DNA of 52,481 nucleotides, taken from contig MPUH01000465.1 in NCBI GenBank assembly GCA_001970955.1, forward strand, positions 1 to 52,481. Direction: 5' to 3'. The notes under the pieces were generated by a model, which had not been told where the DNA came from, did no database searches, and saw only the letters and a program-made list of their open reading frames with translations. Made by a program: the position numbers and the translations under genes. Within the stretch, counting starts at the first letter, position 1; every line of letters starts with the position of its first letter. The stretch comes from Stentor coeruleus (lineage: Eukaryota > Ciliophora > Heterotrichea > Heterotrichida > Stentoridae). Below are positions 21,347 through 31,335 of the stretch, piece by piece.

Positions 21347-21472
21347 ATGCAAAATAATCCTCCTGATTGGATGGATTTACAAGTTTTTAGAGAAAAATTT
21401 GAAGAAGAGCGTAAGAATAAAAAGATACACATTTTAGAAAGCTGTACAAAAATTAAGAATAAAGTAAGATGA
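21347..21472 (+). CDS. Possible 41-residue peptide
   Basis: An ATG-initiated frame with a hydrophilic, Lys/Glu-rich product (MQNNPPDWMDLQVFREKFEE at its start) ending in TGA. The composition looks coding, but the gene is short and has no recognised relative. It converges with the aldo-keto reductase. Confidence 0.3.
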   Translation: MQNNPPDWMDLQVFREKFEEERKNKKIHILESCTKIKNKVR

Positions 21473-21543
21473 GTATGCTTATTATGTAAGTAATTTATAG
21501 AGTTTTATATAAGGAATAACTATTTTTTTTGCTTATTTTTCCT

Positions 21544-22332
21544 TCATATCAACTCTTCAAGTGATATTTCAAAATCTAATTGACTATTAGAAGTAATTCT
21601 ATCAGCTCTGCTACTTTTTGGCAATATTGCACATCCCTTCTGTAAGCCCCATCTTAATAGTATCTGTCCTTTTTCTTTATTGTACTTCGAAGCCAATCGA
21701 GTAAATTCAATGTTTCCCCAAAGATTTGACTGAGCTCGGGCAAGAGAACTATAAGCTTCAACCACAATTCCATTGCTATTACAAAAGCTCACAAGTTCAT
21801 CATCATGGCACCAAGGGTGATATTCAAATTGATTTATCATAGGCAGGATTGATCGTGCTTCCTTCAAAGAGCTTACTTAAATGGAGTTGCAAAAAATTAG
21901 ATACTCCAATTGCTTTTAGTTTACCCTGATTGTATAAATCTTCCAAAGCCATGTACCATGTCTTTCATTTACCTGACCAGGATCATTTGGATCATATCCT
22001 GCAACACCTGGCCAATGAATAAGCATAAGATCTAAGTAGTCTGTGTTTAGTTCTTTAAGACTATCTAGTGTGGCTTTCATTGCATTTTCGTACCCTTGCT
22101 TGTATGGGGGAATTTTAGACGTTATAAAAAGCTCTTCTCTTGAATAATTTCTTATTGCTTCCGCTACATTCTTATGGTTGCTATAATAAATAGCTGTGTC
22201 AATGTGCCTATAACCTGCATTTAAGGCAGCAGTAACTGCTTCTTTACATTGAACTCCACTCATCTGATAAGTTCCGAGCCCAATTTTAGGTATTTGTATG
22301 CAATTACTTAGAACAAAAGTGTTCCTACGCAT
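21544..22332 (-). CDS. Aldo-keto reductase with paired frameshifts
   Basis: The product matches AKR (TIM-barrel NADPH-dependent oxidoreductases): GLGTYQMSG, then AGYRHIDTAIYY with catalytic Asp and Tyr, ITSKIPP with the catalytic Lys, LDLMLIHWPG with the active-site His, and the later NQFEYHPW, GIVVEAYSSLARA and ILPKS segments. The frame breaks near 21945 and returns to the original frame near 21843. Between the breaks another frame gives ALEDLYNQGKLKAIGVSNF, exactly the missing AKR segment. So no protein is lost in evolution terms, but as assembled the gene has stop codons between the two breaks. The C-terminus stops at TGA soon after FEISLEELI, slightly short of the family. Either a young pseudogene or two assembly indels. 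Confidence 0.75.
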
Positions 22333-22529
22333 ATTTATTTTATATAATTAACAATTATAAGCACGAAAAATTATCTTTAAGCCAATAGTATATTTATATA
22401 TAAAAAAATTAAAATCATACATATTCTCTACATCTATCTAATTGTAAATTTTTAATATTTGACGAAGATTATTATTATTATTTTAATTTGGCAACTCTGT
22501 TACTTAAATCCCATATTTCCCTCTAAACT
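22333..22529. other. Spacer
   Basis: AT-rich leader region of the aldo-keto reductase, with TTATATAAAATAAAT directly before its ATG on the minus strand. Nothing else seen. Confidence 0.4.
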
Positions 22530-22880
22530 AAAACCCTACCTCTAATTTGTCATAAGGATTAATAAAATTCCTAGCACTTAAAGCGATTTCAATCTCCAAA
22601 TCCCTTGTAATCATTGTATTATTGGATAATTTAGATATCGATTTTAGTACTGATTTGAATGTGGCAAATCTTAATTGATATGTATCTCTTTATTGGCAAC
22701 ATAAGTATTGAATTTAGCATTCTGTATATAAGCCTCTCCATACTATTTTGTGCTGCACTTTAGAATAGAAAGAAGATTCTATCATTTAACTTACTGACCT
22801 TTGGATAGATTTTAAGCCATTGACAAGATTTAAGAACTCTCCTAGTTTGCTTAGTTTCAGATAGATAGCTGAAATTTATA
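22530..22880 (-). pseudogene. Decayed coding stretch downstream of the ankyrin gene
   Basis: Minus-strand frames alternate between clearly coding-like segments: KLSKLGEFLNLVNGLKSIQR, then SFYSKVQHKIVWRGLY, then GEAYIQNAKFNTYVANKEIH, then FATFKSVLKSISKL, then RDLEIEIALSARNFINPYDK ending in TAG. Frame changes and stops separate them. The pattern WRGxY ... F-x-x-F-x-S ... E-x-E faintly recalls ADP-ribosyltransferase folds, but I would not name it. It could be the dead 3' part of the neighbouring ankyrin gene or an independent relic. Confidence 0.45.
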
Positions 22881-22895
22881 AGATAATTTATTACA

Positions 22896-23948
22896 TTAAT
22901 TATTTCCTTTAATTTGAGAGTTAGCTAAGTCGTTCTGACTTATATCAAGTTGGCTTAGAAAATAATTGTCTCTATAGTTGATTGAGTTTTCTTGCATATA
23001 TCTGCATCTTTTTTCGTTTTCACATGACAAAAGCCTAATTAGCTGGACGTCGATGTCCTTTTTAGTCGTAGTAATCCCATATTCACGTAGTTTGCACTCT
23101 AAATACTTAATAATATCTGGGTCTTGGGCAACTTTAAGATTAAAATGATACATATGCTCAACGTCAACACATACTTTTTCTACCAAATATCTCAGACAAT
23201 TGAAATATCGTTTATCCCTACTTGATTTACTCCCGTCAATAAGCACATTTATAGCATTATGTCCAAGATTGTTTTTAACTCTAAAGTTAAGCTTACAATT
23301 TTTATAGAAAAACACAATCATTTTATAATTCCCGTTCCTGCATGCTACAAGAACACAGTTTTCCCCTGTGCTTTCTTCTTTGTATTCCATATCAAGAAGA
23401 CGTGGAATAAATGATTTATCTGAGAAATAAGAGTATAAATACGCAAGAAGAGTAATGTTTTCTTGGATTGTAGCTAACTGGATTGGCAGATAGTGAGGAG
23501 AATTGAAACAAAGACTTGAAATATCATCAAAATAAATCTGACTACTCATGCTTGTGACATATTCTTGGATTTCAGGATACTCAATGACCTCTTCTACATA
23601 AAAAGGTAAGTAATACTTAAGGATATCAATGTACCCTTTTGCACATATAACATGTAATGATGTTGTCTCAGATTTAGCGAAAAGTTCTTCCATAGCTTTT
23701 GTCCTTGCTCCTAATACTTGGTGAAAGTAAATAAATGGTTGAACCTGCCCTGTCCAGAGTGCATAGCCAAGTGCATTGAGCCTGATATTCTTAATCTCCC
23801 CAATTTCGTCATCAATTTTCCGAAGTTCGCAAAAATTTTTTGAAAGAAGCTTTATAGTTTTCATATCACTTTTTTCTATTGCCCGTAAGGCACGATTTAT
23901 TAAAACATTTTCAGGTATATTTCTCTGGCTTAAGTTGCAGCAGCCCAT
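22896..23948 (-). CDS. Ankyrin-repeat protein with dual-acylation N-terminus
   Basis: 350 residues. The start MGCCNLSQ has Gly2 for N-myristoylation and Cys3/Cys4 for palmitoylation, a classic membrane-targeting signal. Residues ~25-260 contain degenerate ankyrin-like helices (TTSLHVICAKGYIDILKYYL, NCVLVACRNGNYKMIVFFYK, LGHNAINVLIDGS). Ankyrin repeats bind other proteins, so a membrane-tethered adaptor is the likely role. It ends in TAA, followed at once by a decayed coding stretch on the same strand. Repeats are divergent, so family depth is uncertain. Confidence 0.72.
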   Translation of the reverse strand: MGCCNLSQRNIPENVLINRALRAIEKSDMKTIKLLSKNFCELRKIDDEIGEIKNIRLNALGYALWTGQVQPFIYFHQVLGARTKAMEELFAKSETTSLHVICAKGYIDILKYYLPFYVEEVIEYPEIQEYVTSMSSQIYFDDISSLCFNSPHYLPIQLATIQENITLLAYLYSYFSDKSFIPRLLDMEYKEESTGENCVLVACRNGNYKMIVFFYKNCKLNFRVKNNLGHNAINVLIDGSKSSRDKRYFNCLRYLVEKVCVDVEHMYHFNLKVAQDPDIIKYLECKLREYGITTTKKDIDVQLIRLLSCENEKRCRYMQENSINYRDNYFLSQLDISQNDLANSQIKGNN

Positions 23949-24439
23949 ATATATATTATTAGTTAAGAAAAGATATAGAAAGTTTGGCTTATTTCTCTTA
24001 GAGTTTGGGTAATAGAGATTATTGAAAGAATTTATGGCATAAAATGAATTTTTATTTATACTAAATTATCAAGTATATTATGGAAATTTAATGTCGCTTT
24101 GAATCTTGAAAAAATATCGCTTAGATAATCTGCCATAATAACTACAAAAATAGTTTAGAATGATTAGTGATTTACATAGAACAATTAGTCAAATTGCAAA
24201 AAGAATCAATGTGAATATAACAAGCATTGATATTACAAAAGATTTTATAAAATCATATTTTAATAGTATTATTTCAATAATTATTCAAAATATACAGAAA
24301 TTAATTAAAGCTATTAAAGTATTATTTGAGTATAAATTATTATTGGATACCAAAAAAAACTAAATAAATTTTAATTGACTTAACTTTTTATTATTACTAA
24401 CTTTACGGTACAATTTTATAACTAAATAATTGGCGTTTT
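23949..24439. other. Spacer with one weak ORF
   Basis: The open stretch 24160-24363 (67 codons, plus strand) is Ile/Lys-rich with no motif. It may be chance in AT-rich DNA. Confidence 0.3.
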
Positions 24440-24658
24440 TTATTTGATAACAGCCTTTAATAATGGATTGTATGGGATAGCCATCCTATCTTTATGATAC
24501 ACCAAGGCAAACTTAGGAATAATTTTATTTAGATTAGGAATAATGCCTCTAAACAACTGAAATAAAATTGCATCTGCTAATAAAGGGTATCGTATATTAA
24601 AAGATTTAAAATATCAAAACTATTTATTTTTAACCCAATCATCTATTATAAAATGCAT
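24440..24658 (-). pseudogene. Small coding frame with internal UGA (gene or relic)
   Basis: From the ATG at 24658 the frame reads MHFIIDDW, a possible 15-nt intron (24620-24634, GTTAAAAATAAATAG) that removes a TAG, then F, TGA (24614-24616), YFKSFNIRYPLLADAILF and a hydrophobic/basic end finishing PYNPLLKAVIK with TAA. The long clean stretch after the TGA looks truly coding. If UGA meant Trp the product would be an intact 67-residue protein; in the standard code it is a relic. Family unknown. Confidence 0.4.
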
Positions 24659-25004
24659 TAGCATGCGAACTTTATAATAATATTTTCTAAATTAATCATG
24701 CTTTATACATTAATACGAATTTTATAATCATATTTTCACTCTACCTAATTTTTCTAAATTTTATTTTTAACTTTAAATTCTTGTTTTGAGTATGCATCCT
24801 AAAATAATATCATATAAATATCTCAATCTTAATTATTTAATCGCACTACTATAAAAAAATGCATATCTTCATAATCATATAAAACTAATTTATATAGCCT
24901 TTTGAAATCTAATAATCACTAGAATGATTCAAACGCATTCTTCTTAAAATATTTTAATATCATATTAATAAGCCTTAACTAATGAACTATTCTAAAAATA
25001 ATAA
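24659..25004. other. Upstream region of the first OSCA-like gene
   Basis: 346 bp, very AT-rich, ending AAAATAATAA before the ATG. No other element recognised. Confidence 0.35.
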
Positions 25005-27497
25005 ATGATAAGCACTAAAAGCAATCTGCTTAGATCTCAAAATTCAAATTCAGAAAGGCCTCTTATGATGCTTTCAACAATAGTTGCTAGAGCTCAAATA
25101 GCGAATTTAATCCAAGCGAAACTGCATCGTGAAGAGACTAGTATGAGAAGGATTGATGAAAATCAAGATTATTTATATTACTCTATATGCGGAACATCAT
25201 TACAAGTTTTTGGAAGATATGGAATTGGTTTGCAATTATACTTTCTATTTTTAAAGCAGATGACTATCTTGTTTTTTCTTTTGAGTGTGTTGTCGATATA
25301 TGCAACAACAAATAACTATTTAGGAAACGGGTTTAAAGGTACATTTGCAAAACAAAAGCTCACATATTTTACTTTAGCCAACCAACAAGGAGTAAACCCA
25401 TTTGAAACTAATTTGGATGCAGCAGAAGAAATGATTCCTCTGTGTGAGAAAAACCTGGAAAGGCTGTGGATAGTTGATTTTATCATGAGTTTTGTTTTTT
25501 TAGGGTTTATCCTTTCGTATGCCTGGATTTCAAAGAAAACCATTTTACAAACAGAAGGCCAGAATTTTACTATTACTGACTTTGCAATAGAATCAGAAGG
25601 CTTCCCTCCTGGTATCAGCAGTGAAGAAGCTCATGAATATTTTTCAGTATATGGGGATATTGCTGAAATTTACCTATCAAGAATATATGAAGGTAAACTT
25701 CCTAAGTATAAGAAAATATACGAAATGGCAAATGAGATTGGAGTAGAAAAAAAGTCAGGAAATAAAAGAAACTCAAGACGTATGAGTGGGTCAATTAACA
25801 TTTTTGACAATAAAATTGTCTTAGATAAAACACATGACGAACTTGATGTAGATAAAATTTTTGTGGTTTTTGAAACTATTAAGGCTAAGCAAAACTGTTT
25901 AGAAGATAATCGTGTAAAGCGTTTTTCAAATTTATTTTATGGTAAGAAATCAATAACAAGAGATAAAAATTACAAGGTTAAAATAACAAACCCACTTAAT
26001 CCTTCTGACATTCTTTGGGAAAACATGGAATATACTTACTTTGACCTCCTAAAAGTTCGCACACCAATATTCATATTAACAGTAGCAATTATTTTGCTTT
26101 CTTTCATGGTAATTTATGGAATCAAATCGTATTACAACACAATCCCCTCATATGATGACTGCAAGAAACTTTTAATCCCTGAAATGGGCATCAATAGTGC
26201 TGAAAATGCACTCAAATCTCAAAAAGAAATCGACTGCTATTGTAAGCAACAAAATCTTAACAATCTAATTTCTGATAGTAAACTTGCAGATTATTGTAGT
26301 AACTACATAGAATCCTATTACACTTTATCTCTTATAAATTTTACTGTTAGCCTCTGCATTGTCATAGTAAATTATATCATAAGGATAGTAATTGGGATCT
26401 TGAGTAAATATGAACGATTTCGAGGAAAAACAGAAAGGCAAAATTACATCCTTGGGTCAATGTTTTTGCTTATGTTTTTTAATACTGCTTTAACTACATT
26501 GCTTGTAAATTCTGACTTTGGTTCTTCTATGTTTGGTTTAAAAGGTAAATACACAGATATCACAAGAGATTGGTATGATGATGTAGGATACACAATAACA
26601 GTTACTATGATTGTGAGTATATTTTCCCCACATCTGATTAACTTATTTATACTTTATCCGATAGGAATAATTAAGCGCAAGGTTTTTTATCGATGCTTTA
26701 AGAGTCAATACAAACTTAATAAATTTTTTAGAGGTCCAAAATTTGAAATCTCACATAATGTTGCTCAGGCTCTTGTAGTAATTTTTACATCATACTTTTA
26801 TTCATCAGGAATGCCTTTTCTCAATATAATTTGCTTTGGTGTTTTATTCATTTGCTACTGGTGCAATAAGATTTTAATACTCAGACATTATCGCACACCT
26901 CCAATTTATTCATATAATCTCAACACTCGTGCAATATATTTATTACCTTTTGTTGTAGTTTTCCATTGCATTTTTAGTGTTATAGTGTATGGATCTTCAG
27001 AAATTTTCCCATCAAGTTTCAAAGTTGATGAGGAAACAGGGTTTGTGGTGCCTGAAAAAGTTGGGACTTTAGAGAGATTTGCAAGGGATCCAGGAATTGC
27101 TAATATTTTTATCCTTGGATTATGTCTTATTGTTATTGCAGCTATAAGAAATTTCAACAAAATCTTTGTTAGGCTTTCTGAGCGAACAAAGGTTTTTAAT
27201 GAAGACAATGCTAAAAAAACTTTTACGGAATTGAAGGAGGCTGGGCTTTTAAATGGTCTGAGTACTTATAATATATATGAAAACCCTAAGTATAAGTATT
27301 TTATTCTTGCCTTAGATTCAGTTGCAAAAAAACATAAAAGAATAATACCTAAAATTGATGTAAATGATGAAGAAGATGAAGAGAGCCCACCAATAACTGA
27401 TCATCAAAACATAGAAGTTTGTTTTATACAGAGTCCTAGAATTAATTCTAATAGTCCTGCTATTGAGTTTCCTTATAGTGAGGAAAATTACACATGA
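25005..27497 (+). CDS. OSCA/TMEM63-like membrane protein, copy 1
   Basis: 830 residues with about ten hydrophobic helices (e.g. residues ~85-105, 155-175, 350-375, 435-460, 485-505, 530-560, 590-610, 615-635, 650-670, 705-720). Between TM2 and TM3 lies a ~150-residue cytosolic domain with an RRM-like fold (IESEGFPPGIS, DIAEIYLSRIYEG, DKIFVVFETI) followed by PSDILWENMEY, the signature of the CSC1/OSCA/TMEM63 family. Late motifs include DWYDDVGYTITVTMI and FYSSGMPFLNI. Family members are mechanically or osmotically gated cation channels. A close paralog follows 737 bp downstream. Ends in TGA. Family assignment moderate-to-good, channel activity inferred. Confidence 0.75.
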   Translation: MISTKSNLLRSQNSNSERPLMMLSTIVARAQIANLIQAKLHREETSMRRIDENQDYLYYSICGTSLQVFGRYGIGLQLYFLFLKQMTILFFLLSVLSIYATTNNYLGNGFKGTFAKQKLTYFTLANQQGVNPFETNLDAAEEMIPLCEKNLERLWIVDFIMSFVFLGFILSYAWISKKTILQTEGQNFTITDFAIESEGFPPGISSEEAHEYFSVYGDIAEIYLSRIYEGKLPKYKKIYEMANEIGVEKKSGNKRNSRRMSGSINIFDNKIVLDKTHDELDVDKIFVVFETIKAKQNCLEDNRVKRFSNLFYGKKSITRDKNYKVKITNPLNPSDILWENMEYTYFDLLKVRTPIFILTVAIILLSFMVIYGIKSYYNTIPSYDDCKKLLIPEMGINSAENALKSQKEIDCYCKQQNLNNLISDSKLADYCSNYIESYYTLSLINFTVSLCIVIVNYIIRIVIGILSKYERFRGKTERQNYILGSMFLLMFFNTALTTLLVNSDFGSSMFGLKGKYTDITRDWYDDVGYTITVTMIVSIFSPHLINLFILYPIGIIKRKVFYRCFKSQYKLNKFFRGPKFEISHNVAQALVVIFTSYFYSSGMPFLNIICFGVLFICYWCNKILILRHYRTPPIYSYNLNTRAIYLLPFVVVFHCIFSVIVYGSSEIFPSSFKVDEETGFVVPEKVGTLERFARDPGIANIFILGLCLIVIAAIRNFNKIFVRLSERTKVFNEDNAKKTFTELKEAGLLNGLSTYNIYENPKYKYFILALDSVAKKHKRIIPKIDVNDEEDEESPPITDHQNIEVCFIQSPRINSNSPAIEFPYSEENYT

Positions 27498-28234
27498 TTT
27501 GGTAACTAATTAAATGTTAATTGGTTGTGAATTATTAGCATGTTTTTCTTACTAGATCTTATGGAATAAATTTTATGTATAAGAATTGCAAATAAAAAAT
27601 AAATCAAATGGTTTAAACATAATAAAGTATGCAAATTTGCTTTTGTGCATAGTAAATTTTAAAAAAGTTAAATTTGTAAACTATGCAAATTAAAAATAAG
27701 TAGAATTTTATCATTTTTACAATTCGCATACGAAATTTCAGGTTTTTGTGATTGCTCATAGATCTAAAAAACTAATCAATATTATAAATAATAACTCTTT
27801 ACAATAAAATGCTAAAAAATATCAAAACCACTTTTCCAAGCATAAACTATTTATTAATAGCTATGACAAGTTTTACATATTTTTTTTAATAACCTTAGTA
27901 GTCAACTCAAACTTTTTATTTGGCATTAATGTAATCTAAGGCAAAGATGATAACATAACTTGAGACCTTAATTCGCTTTAAATTTTCAAAATATAAGTTA
28001 AGTTTAAAGCTGAAATTCTAAGCTTAATTCAACTCTTTAATCCAATCTTATTCCAATATATTTTCAAGCATTTCTTCTAAATTAGTTACGAATTATCATT
28101 TGAAAATCCATAACTTAAATACTTAATATTTAGAATCAAAATTAGTATTTATTTTATATTAGTTTCATGAACAAGCATTAAATATAAATCATTTTTTTTA
28201 TAAAACTTTTTGAAATAATAAACTATGCATAATA
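27498..28234. other. Spacer between tandem OSCA-like genes
   Basis: 737 bp of AT-rich DNA with no coding look in any frame. Contains the promoter of copy 2 (ends TGCATAATA before the ATG). Confidence 0.4.
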
Positions 28235-30688
28235 ATGGAACGATCATCACCTGTTATCCGCTCTGAATCTTGTATAAGAGAAAATGTTGAAAGAATATTA
28301 AGTTTATCAACAATAACTAAAAGAGCCCAAGTCGCAAATGTATTTCAGGCAAGATTATATAGAGAACAAACTTCTTTAAGAGTTGTAAATGATGAAGACG
28401 AATTTGAAGCATATCCTATTTGCAGTACAACCGATGAAAATTTAGGAAAACACGGAATAGGATTACAGCTATATTTAACGTTCATTAAAAAATGTGCCTG
28501 GCTTTTCTTTTTCCTATCTATGATGTCAATATATCCTATGTACAGCAATTATATTGGTAAAGGTTTTCGAAGTACTTTTCAAAACCAAAGATACACATAT
28601 TTTACCTTAGCAAATCAAGAATCTATCAACAAGAATGAAACTAGCTTAGACATAGGCAATGATCATGTTAAAATTTGTGAAAACAATCTCAACAAATTAT
28701 GGATCATTGATTTTTTCACAAGTATAGGATTTTTAGTATTCATATACTTTTATGCAAATTCAACAAATAAAACAGCAACACAAGAAGAAGTTAACAACAT
28801 TAAAATATCAGATTTTTCTTTGGAAGTTAAAGGTTTTCCCCCTTATATAACTGATGAGCAAGTAATAAGTTATTTCGAATCTTATGGGCATGTAGTTGAA
28901 GTATACAAATCGAGATATTACTACGGTTCCCTGAAGGAGTATAAAAAACTATATGAAACTGCATATCAAATAGGCATTGATCGTAAAATCCACAAAATCC
29001 CAAGAATAATAAAATCAAAATCTGCCTCTTTATCAACGTTTTTGAAGAATACCGACGTATTAAAAACTCATGATGAACTAGAAGTCAGTAAAGTCTTTGT
29101 TATATTCAGCACAATTGAAGAAAAAAAGCGGGCCCTTTCTGAAATCAGAGCATTAACAAGAAGCAAGTCTATTTTTGTACGTAGGAATGTATCAAGACGA
29201 AATTTCAATTTCAGGCTAATATTAAAGCCTGCTCCAGATCCTTCTGATATTTTATGGGAAAACTTAGAATACGGATATCTTGACCTGCTAAAAGTCCGAA
29301 TACCACTTTTTTTCCTAACAATCTTACTAGTAATTGTATCTTTTATTGTTATTTACGGAGTTAAAGCTTACTACACAACAATTCCATCATCAAACTCATG
29401 TCAAGATGTTAATGTTGATGGGTGGATGGACTTAGCTACTGCAAAAATCACCCTTAAATCCAACAATGAGATAATTTGTTATTGCAAGCAACAAAAAATC
29501 GATGAAATTATGAGCGATATCGACCTAACCAACTACTGTGGTGTTTATTTAAAACGATTCACAAGCACAGCTTTTATAAACTTCTCAGTTAGCATGAGTA
29601 TTATGGCTGTGAACTATTTGCTAAAAATCACTGTAAACGTTTTAAGTAAATATGAGCGGTTTTCACGTAAAACATCCAAAAGATTATATGTTCTAACAGC
29701 TATGTTTACATTAATGTTCGTTAACACAGCCCTTTCTAGCTTGCTAGCAAACACTCACTTCTCTTCCTCTTTAGGACGTTTTAAAGGAAAATACTCAGAT
29801 ATAACTCGTGAATGGTATGATGATGTGGGTAGTACAATAACAGTGACAATGATTATGAGCATGTTTTCTCCTCATGCTTTTGACCTTGTATTTTTATATC
29901 CTTATGGGATTATAAAAAGAGCTTGGTGCTATAAATGTTTTAAAAGCCAGCACAAGCTAAATAAATTTTTTCGAGGACCAAGCTTTGACATATCAGATCG
30001 ATTTGCCCAGGTACTGGTTGTCATTTTCACTACATTTATGTATTCTTCTGGAATACCGTTTTTGAATATGACATGCTTTTGCACACTTGTATTAGTTTAC
30101 TGGTGTGATAAAATACTGATTTTAAGGCATTTTAGGACCCCTCCTGTATATTCTTATGACTTAAATCAGAGAATTATAACCTTGATGCCTTTAGCTGTGA
30201 TTATTCATGCAGCTTTTGCTATTTACGCTTATGGCAGTGCTGAAATTTTCCCTATAGGTTATGAGCAAGAAAAAGAAGGCTCTGTAATTGTCCCAAAAAA
30301 AATTTCCTTTGGTGAAAGGCTTTCTAAACCTCCAGGCATAGCAAATATTATAGTTATTTTAATTGGCATATTTCTTATGTTTGACATTAAATGCCATAAT
30401 AAACTGTTTCCCAAAAAGAATTCTGCTAGAGTCACTGATGAAGGTGCAGCTGTTGGAAATTTTAATGATCTAAGAGAATCTGGATACTTTGCAGGACTTG
30501 ATTCATATAATATTTTTTCTAATGAAAAATATGGAAAGCTTGTTCATACTATGAATTCTTTGGTTAGGCGGAAAAGAGAAATAAACATGAGTAGTGAAAA
30601 TTTGGTTAAGAAAGTGAAAACAGTTGAAGTGCCGCATAACTCTTCAGTGGAAAGTGAAGAAAATGGCTATAATATTGACTCATGTTAA
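28235..30688 (+). CDS. OSCA/TMEM63-like membrane protein, copy 2
   Basis: 817 residues, collinear with copy 1 along the whole length: the same N-terminal RAQVANVFQARLYREQTS block, the same TM1-cytosolic domain-PSDILWENLEY order, EWYDDVGSTITVTMI, FRGPSFDI, MYSSGIPFLN and ILRHFRTPP. Copies differ most in the cytosolic domain loop and the C-terminal tail, which suggests an old duplication with divergent regulation. Ends in TAA. Same functional inference as copy 1. Confidence 0.75.
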   Translation: MERSSPVIRSESCIRENVERILSLSTITKRAQVANVFQARLYREQTSLRVVNDEDEFEAYPICSTTDENLGKHGIGLQLYLTFIKKCAWLFFFLSMMSIYPMYSNYIGKGFRSTFQNQRYTYFTLANQESINKNETSLDIGNDHVKICENNLNKLWIIDFFTSIGFLVFIYFYANSTNKTATQEEVNNIKISDFSLEVKGFPPYITDEQVISYFESYGHVVEVYKSRYYYGSLKEYKKLYETAYQIGIDRKIHKIPRIIKSKSASLSTFLKNTDVLKTHDELEVSKVFVIFSTIEEKKRALSEIRALTRSKSIFVRRNVSRRNFNFRLILKPAPDPSDILWENLEYGYLDLLKVRIPLFFLTILLVIVSFIVIYGVKAYYTTIPSSNSCQDVNVDGWMDLATAKITLKSNNEIICYCKQQKIDEIMSDIDLTNYCGVYLKRFTSTAFINFSVSMSIMAVNYLLKITVNVLSKYERFSRKTSKRLYVLTAMFTLMFVNTALSSLLANTHFSSSLGRFKGKYSDITREWYDDVGSTITVTMIMSMFSPHAFDLVFLYPYGIIKRAWCYKCFKSQHKLNKFFRGPSFDISDRFAQVLVVIFTTFMYSSGIPFLNMTCFCTLVLVYWCDKILILRHFRTPPVYSYDLNQRIITLMPLAVIIHAAFAIYAYGSAEIFPIGYEQEKEGSVIVPKKISFGERLSKPPGIANIIVILIGIFLMFDIKCHNKLFPKKNSARVTDEGAAVGNFNDLRESGYFAGLDSYNIFSNEKYGKLVHTMNSLVRRKREINMSSENLVKKVKTVEVPHNSSVESEENGYNIDSC

Positions 30689-31046
30689 ACAATAATTTTG
30701 ATTAAATTGTTTTTTGATTTATTGCATTATACCAAAATTTCTAAATATCAAATTATAGTATATATATCAAAAATTAAATTAAAAAATAATGCTAGCTGCA
30801 ATATATTTAAGTATTTTATATGTAAATTGTGATGCTAATTTTTAATTTCCATTTATTATTATGTTGCCAGCTAGGATATGAATTTATATAAAAAGCTATT
30901 GATGAAAAGAATACTTAATACAATTTTATAAACTGTATTATTAAATATCATATCAAAGACTTATATCTTGAATTAATCATTGTAATAAGTCTATGCAGAA
31001 TTATAAGCTTGCATAATTTACCTTACTCTTCAATTTATTAAGTATT
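30689..31046. other. Spacer, no gene supported
   Basis: AT-rich and stop-rich in all frames. Nothing recognised. Confidence 0.4.
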
Positions 31047-31257
31047 AAATAAGAAATTCTCTAGCCATCAATTCATTACCCTAATAATATTCTTAAAGTC
31101 ACTATGATGCTTCAAAAATAAGATGATTGATTCTTCTTATCTAAACCAAAAAAATGTCTATTTTGATTCTTATTTGATGGAAGAAATTCCCAAATAATAT
31201 CATAGATTTGATGCTAGTTTAATTGGGGATTTTCAGCTATATAAAAAGCAGGTTTAA
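31047..31257 (+). pseudogene. Coding-like stretch with TGA and TAA
   Basis: One frame reads FLKSL-TGA-CFKNKMIDSSYLNQKNVYFDSYL, EEIPK-TAA-YHRFDASLIGDFQLYKKQV. The residue mix looks coding; the two stops sit where Trp and Gln would fit. No family recognised. Directly upstream of the dehydrogenase gene. Confidence 0.3.
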
Positions 31258-31335
31258 CCTTTTTAATTACTAATTTTTTCACACATCCATAACTTTATCC
31301 TTCACCACACAAAATTCTCTTCCATACTTATAAAT

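Noticed and set aside
21939..21956. A 17-nt GT-AG intron in the aldo-keto reductase that would restore the frame
   Set aside because: It would remove the conserved TW-ALED residues, and all other introns here are 15 nt; a base indel explains the break better.
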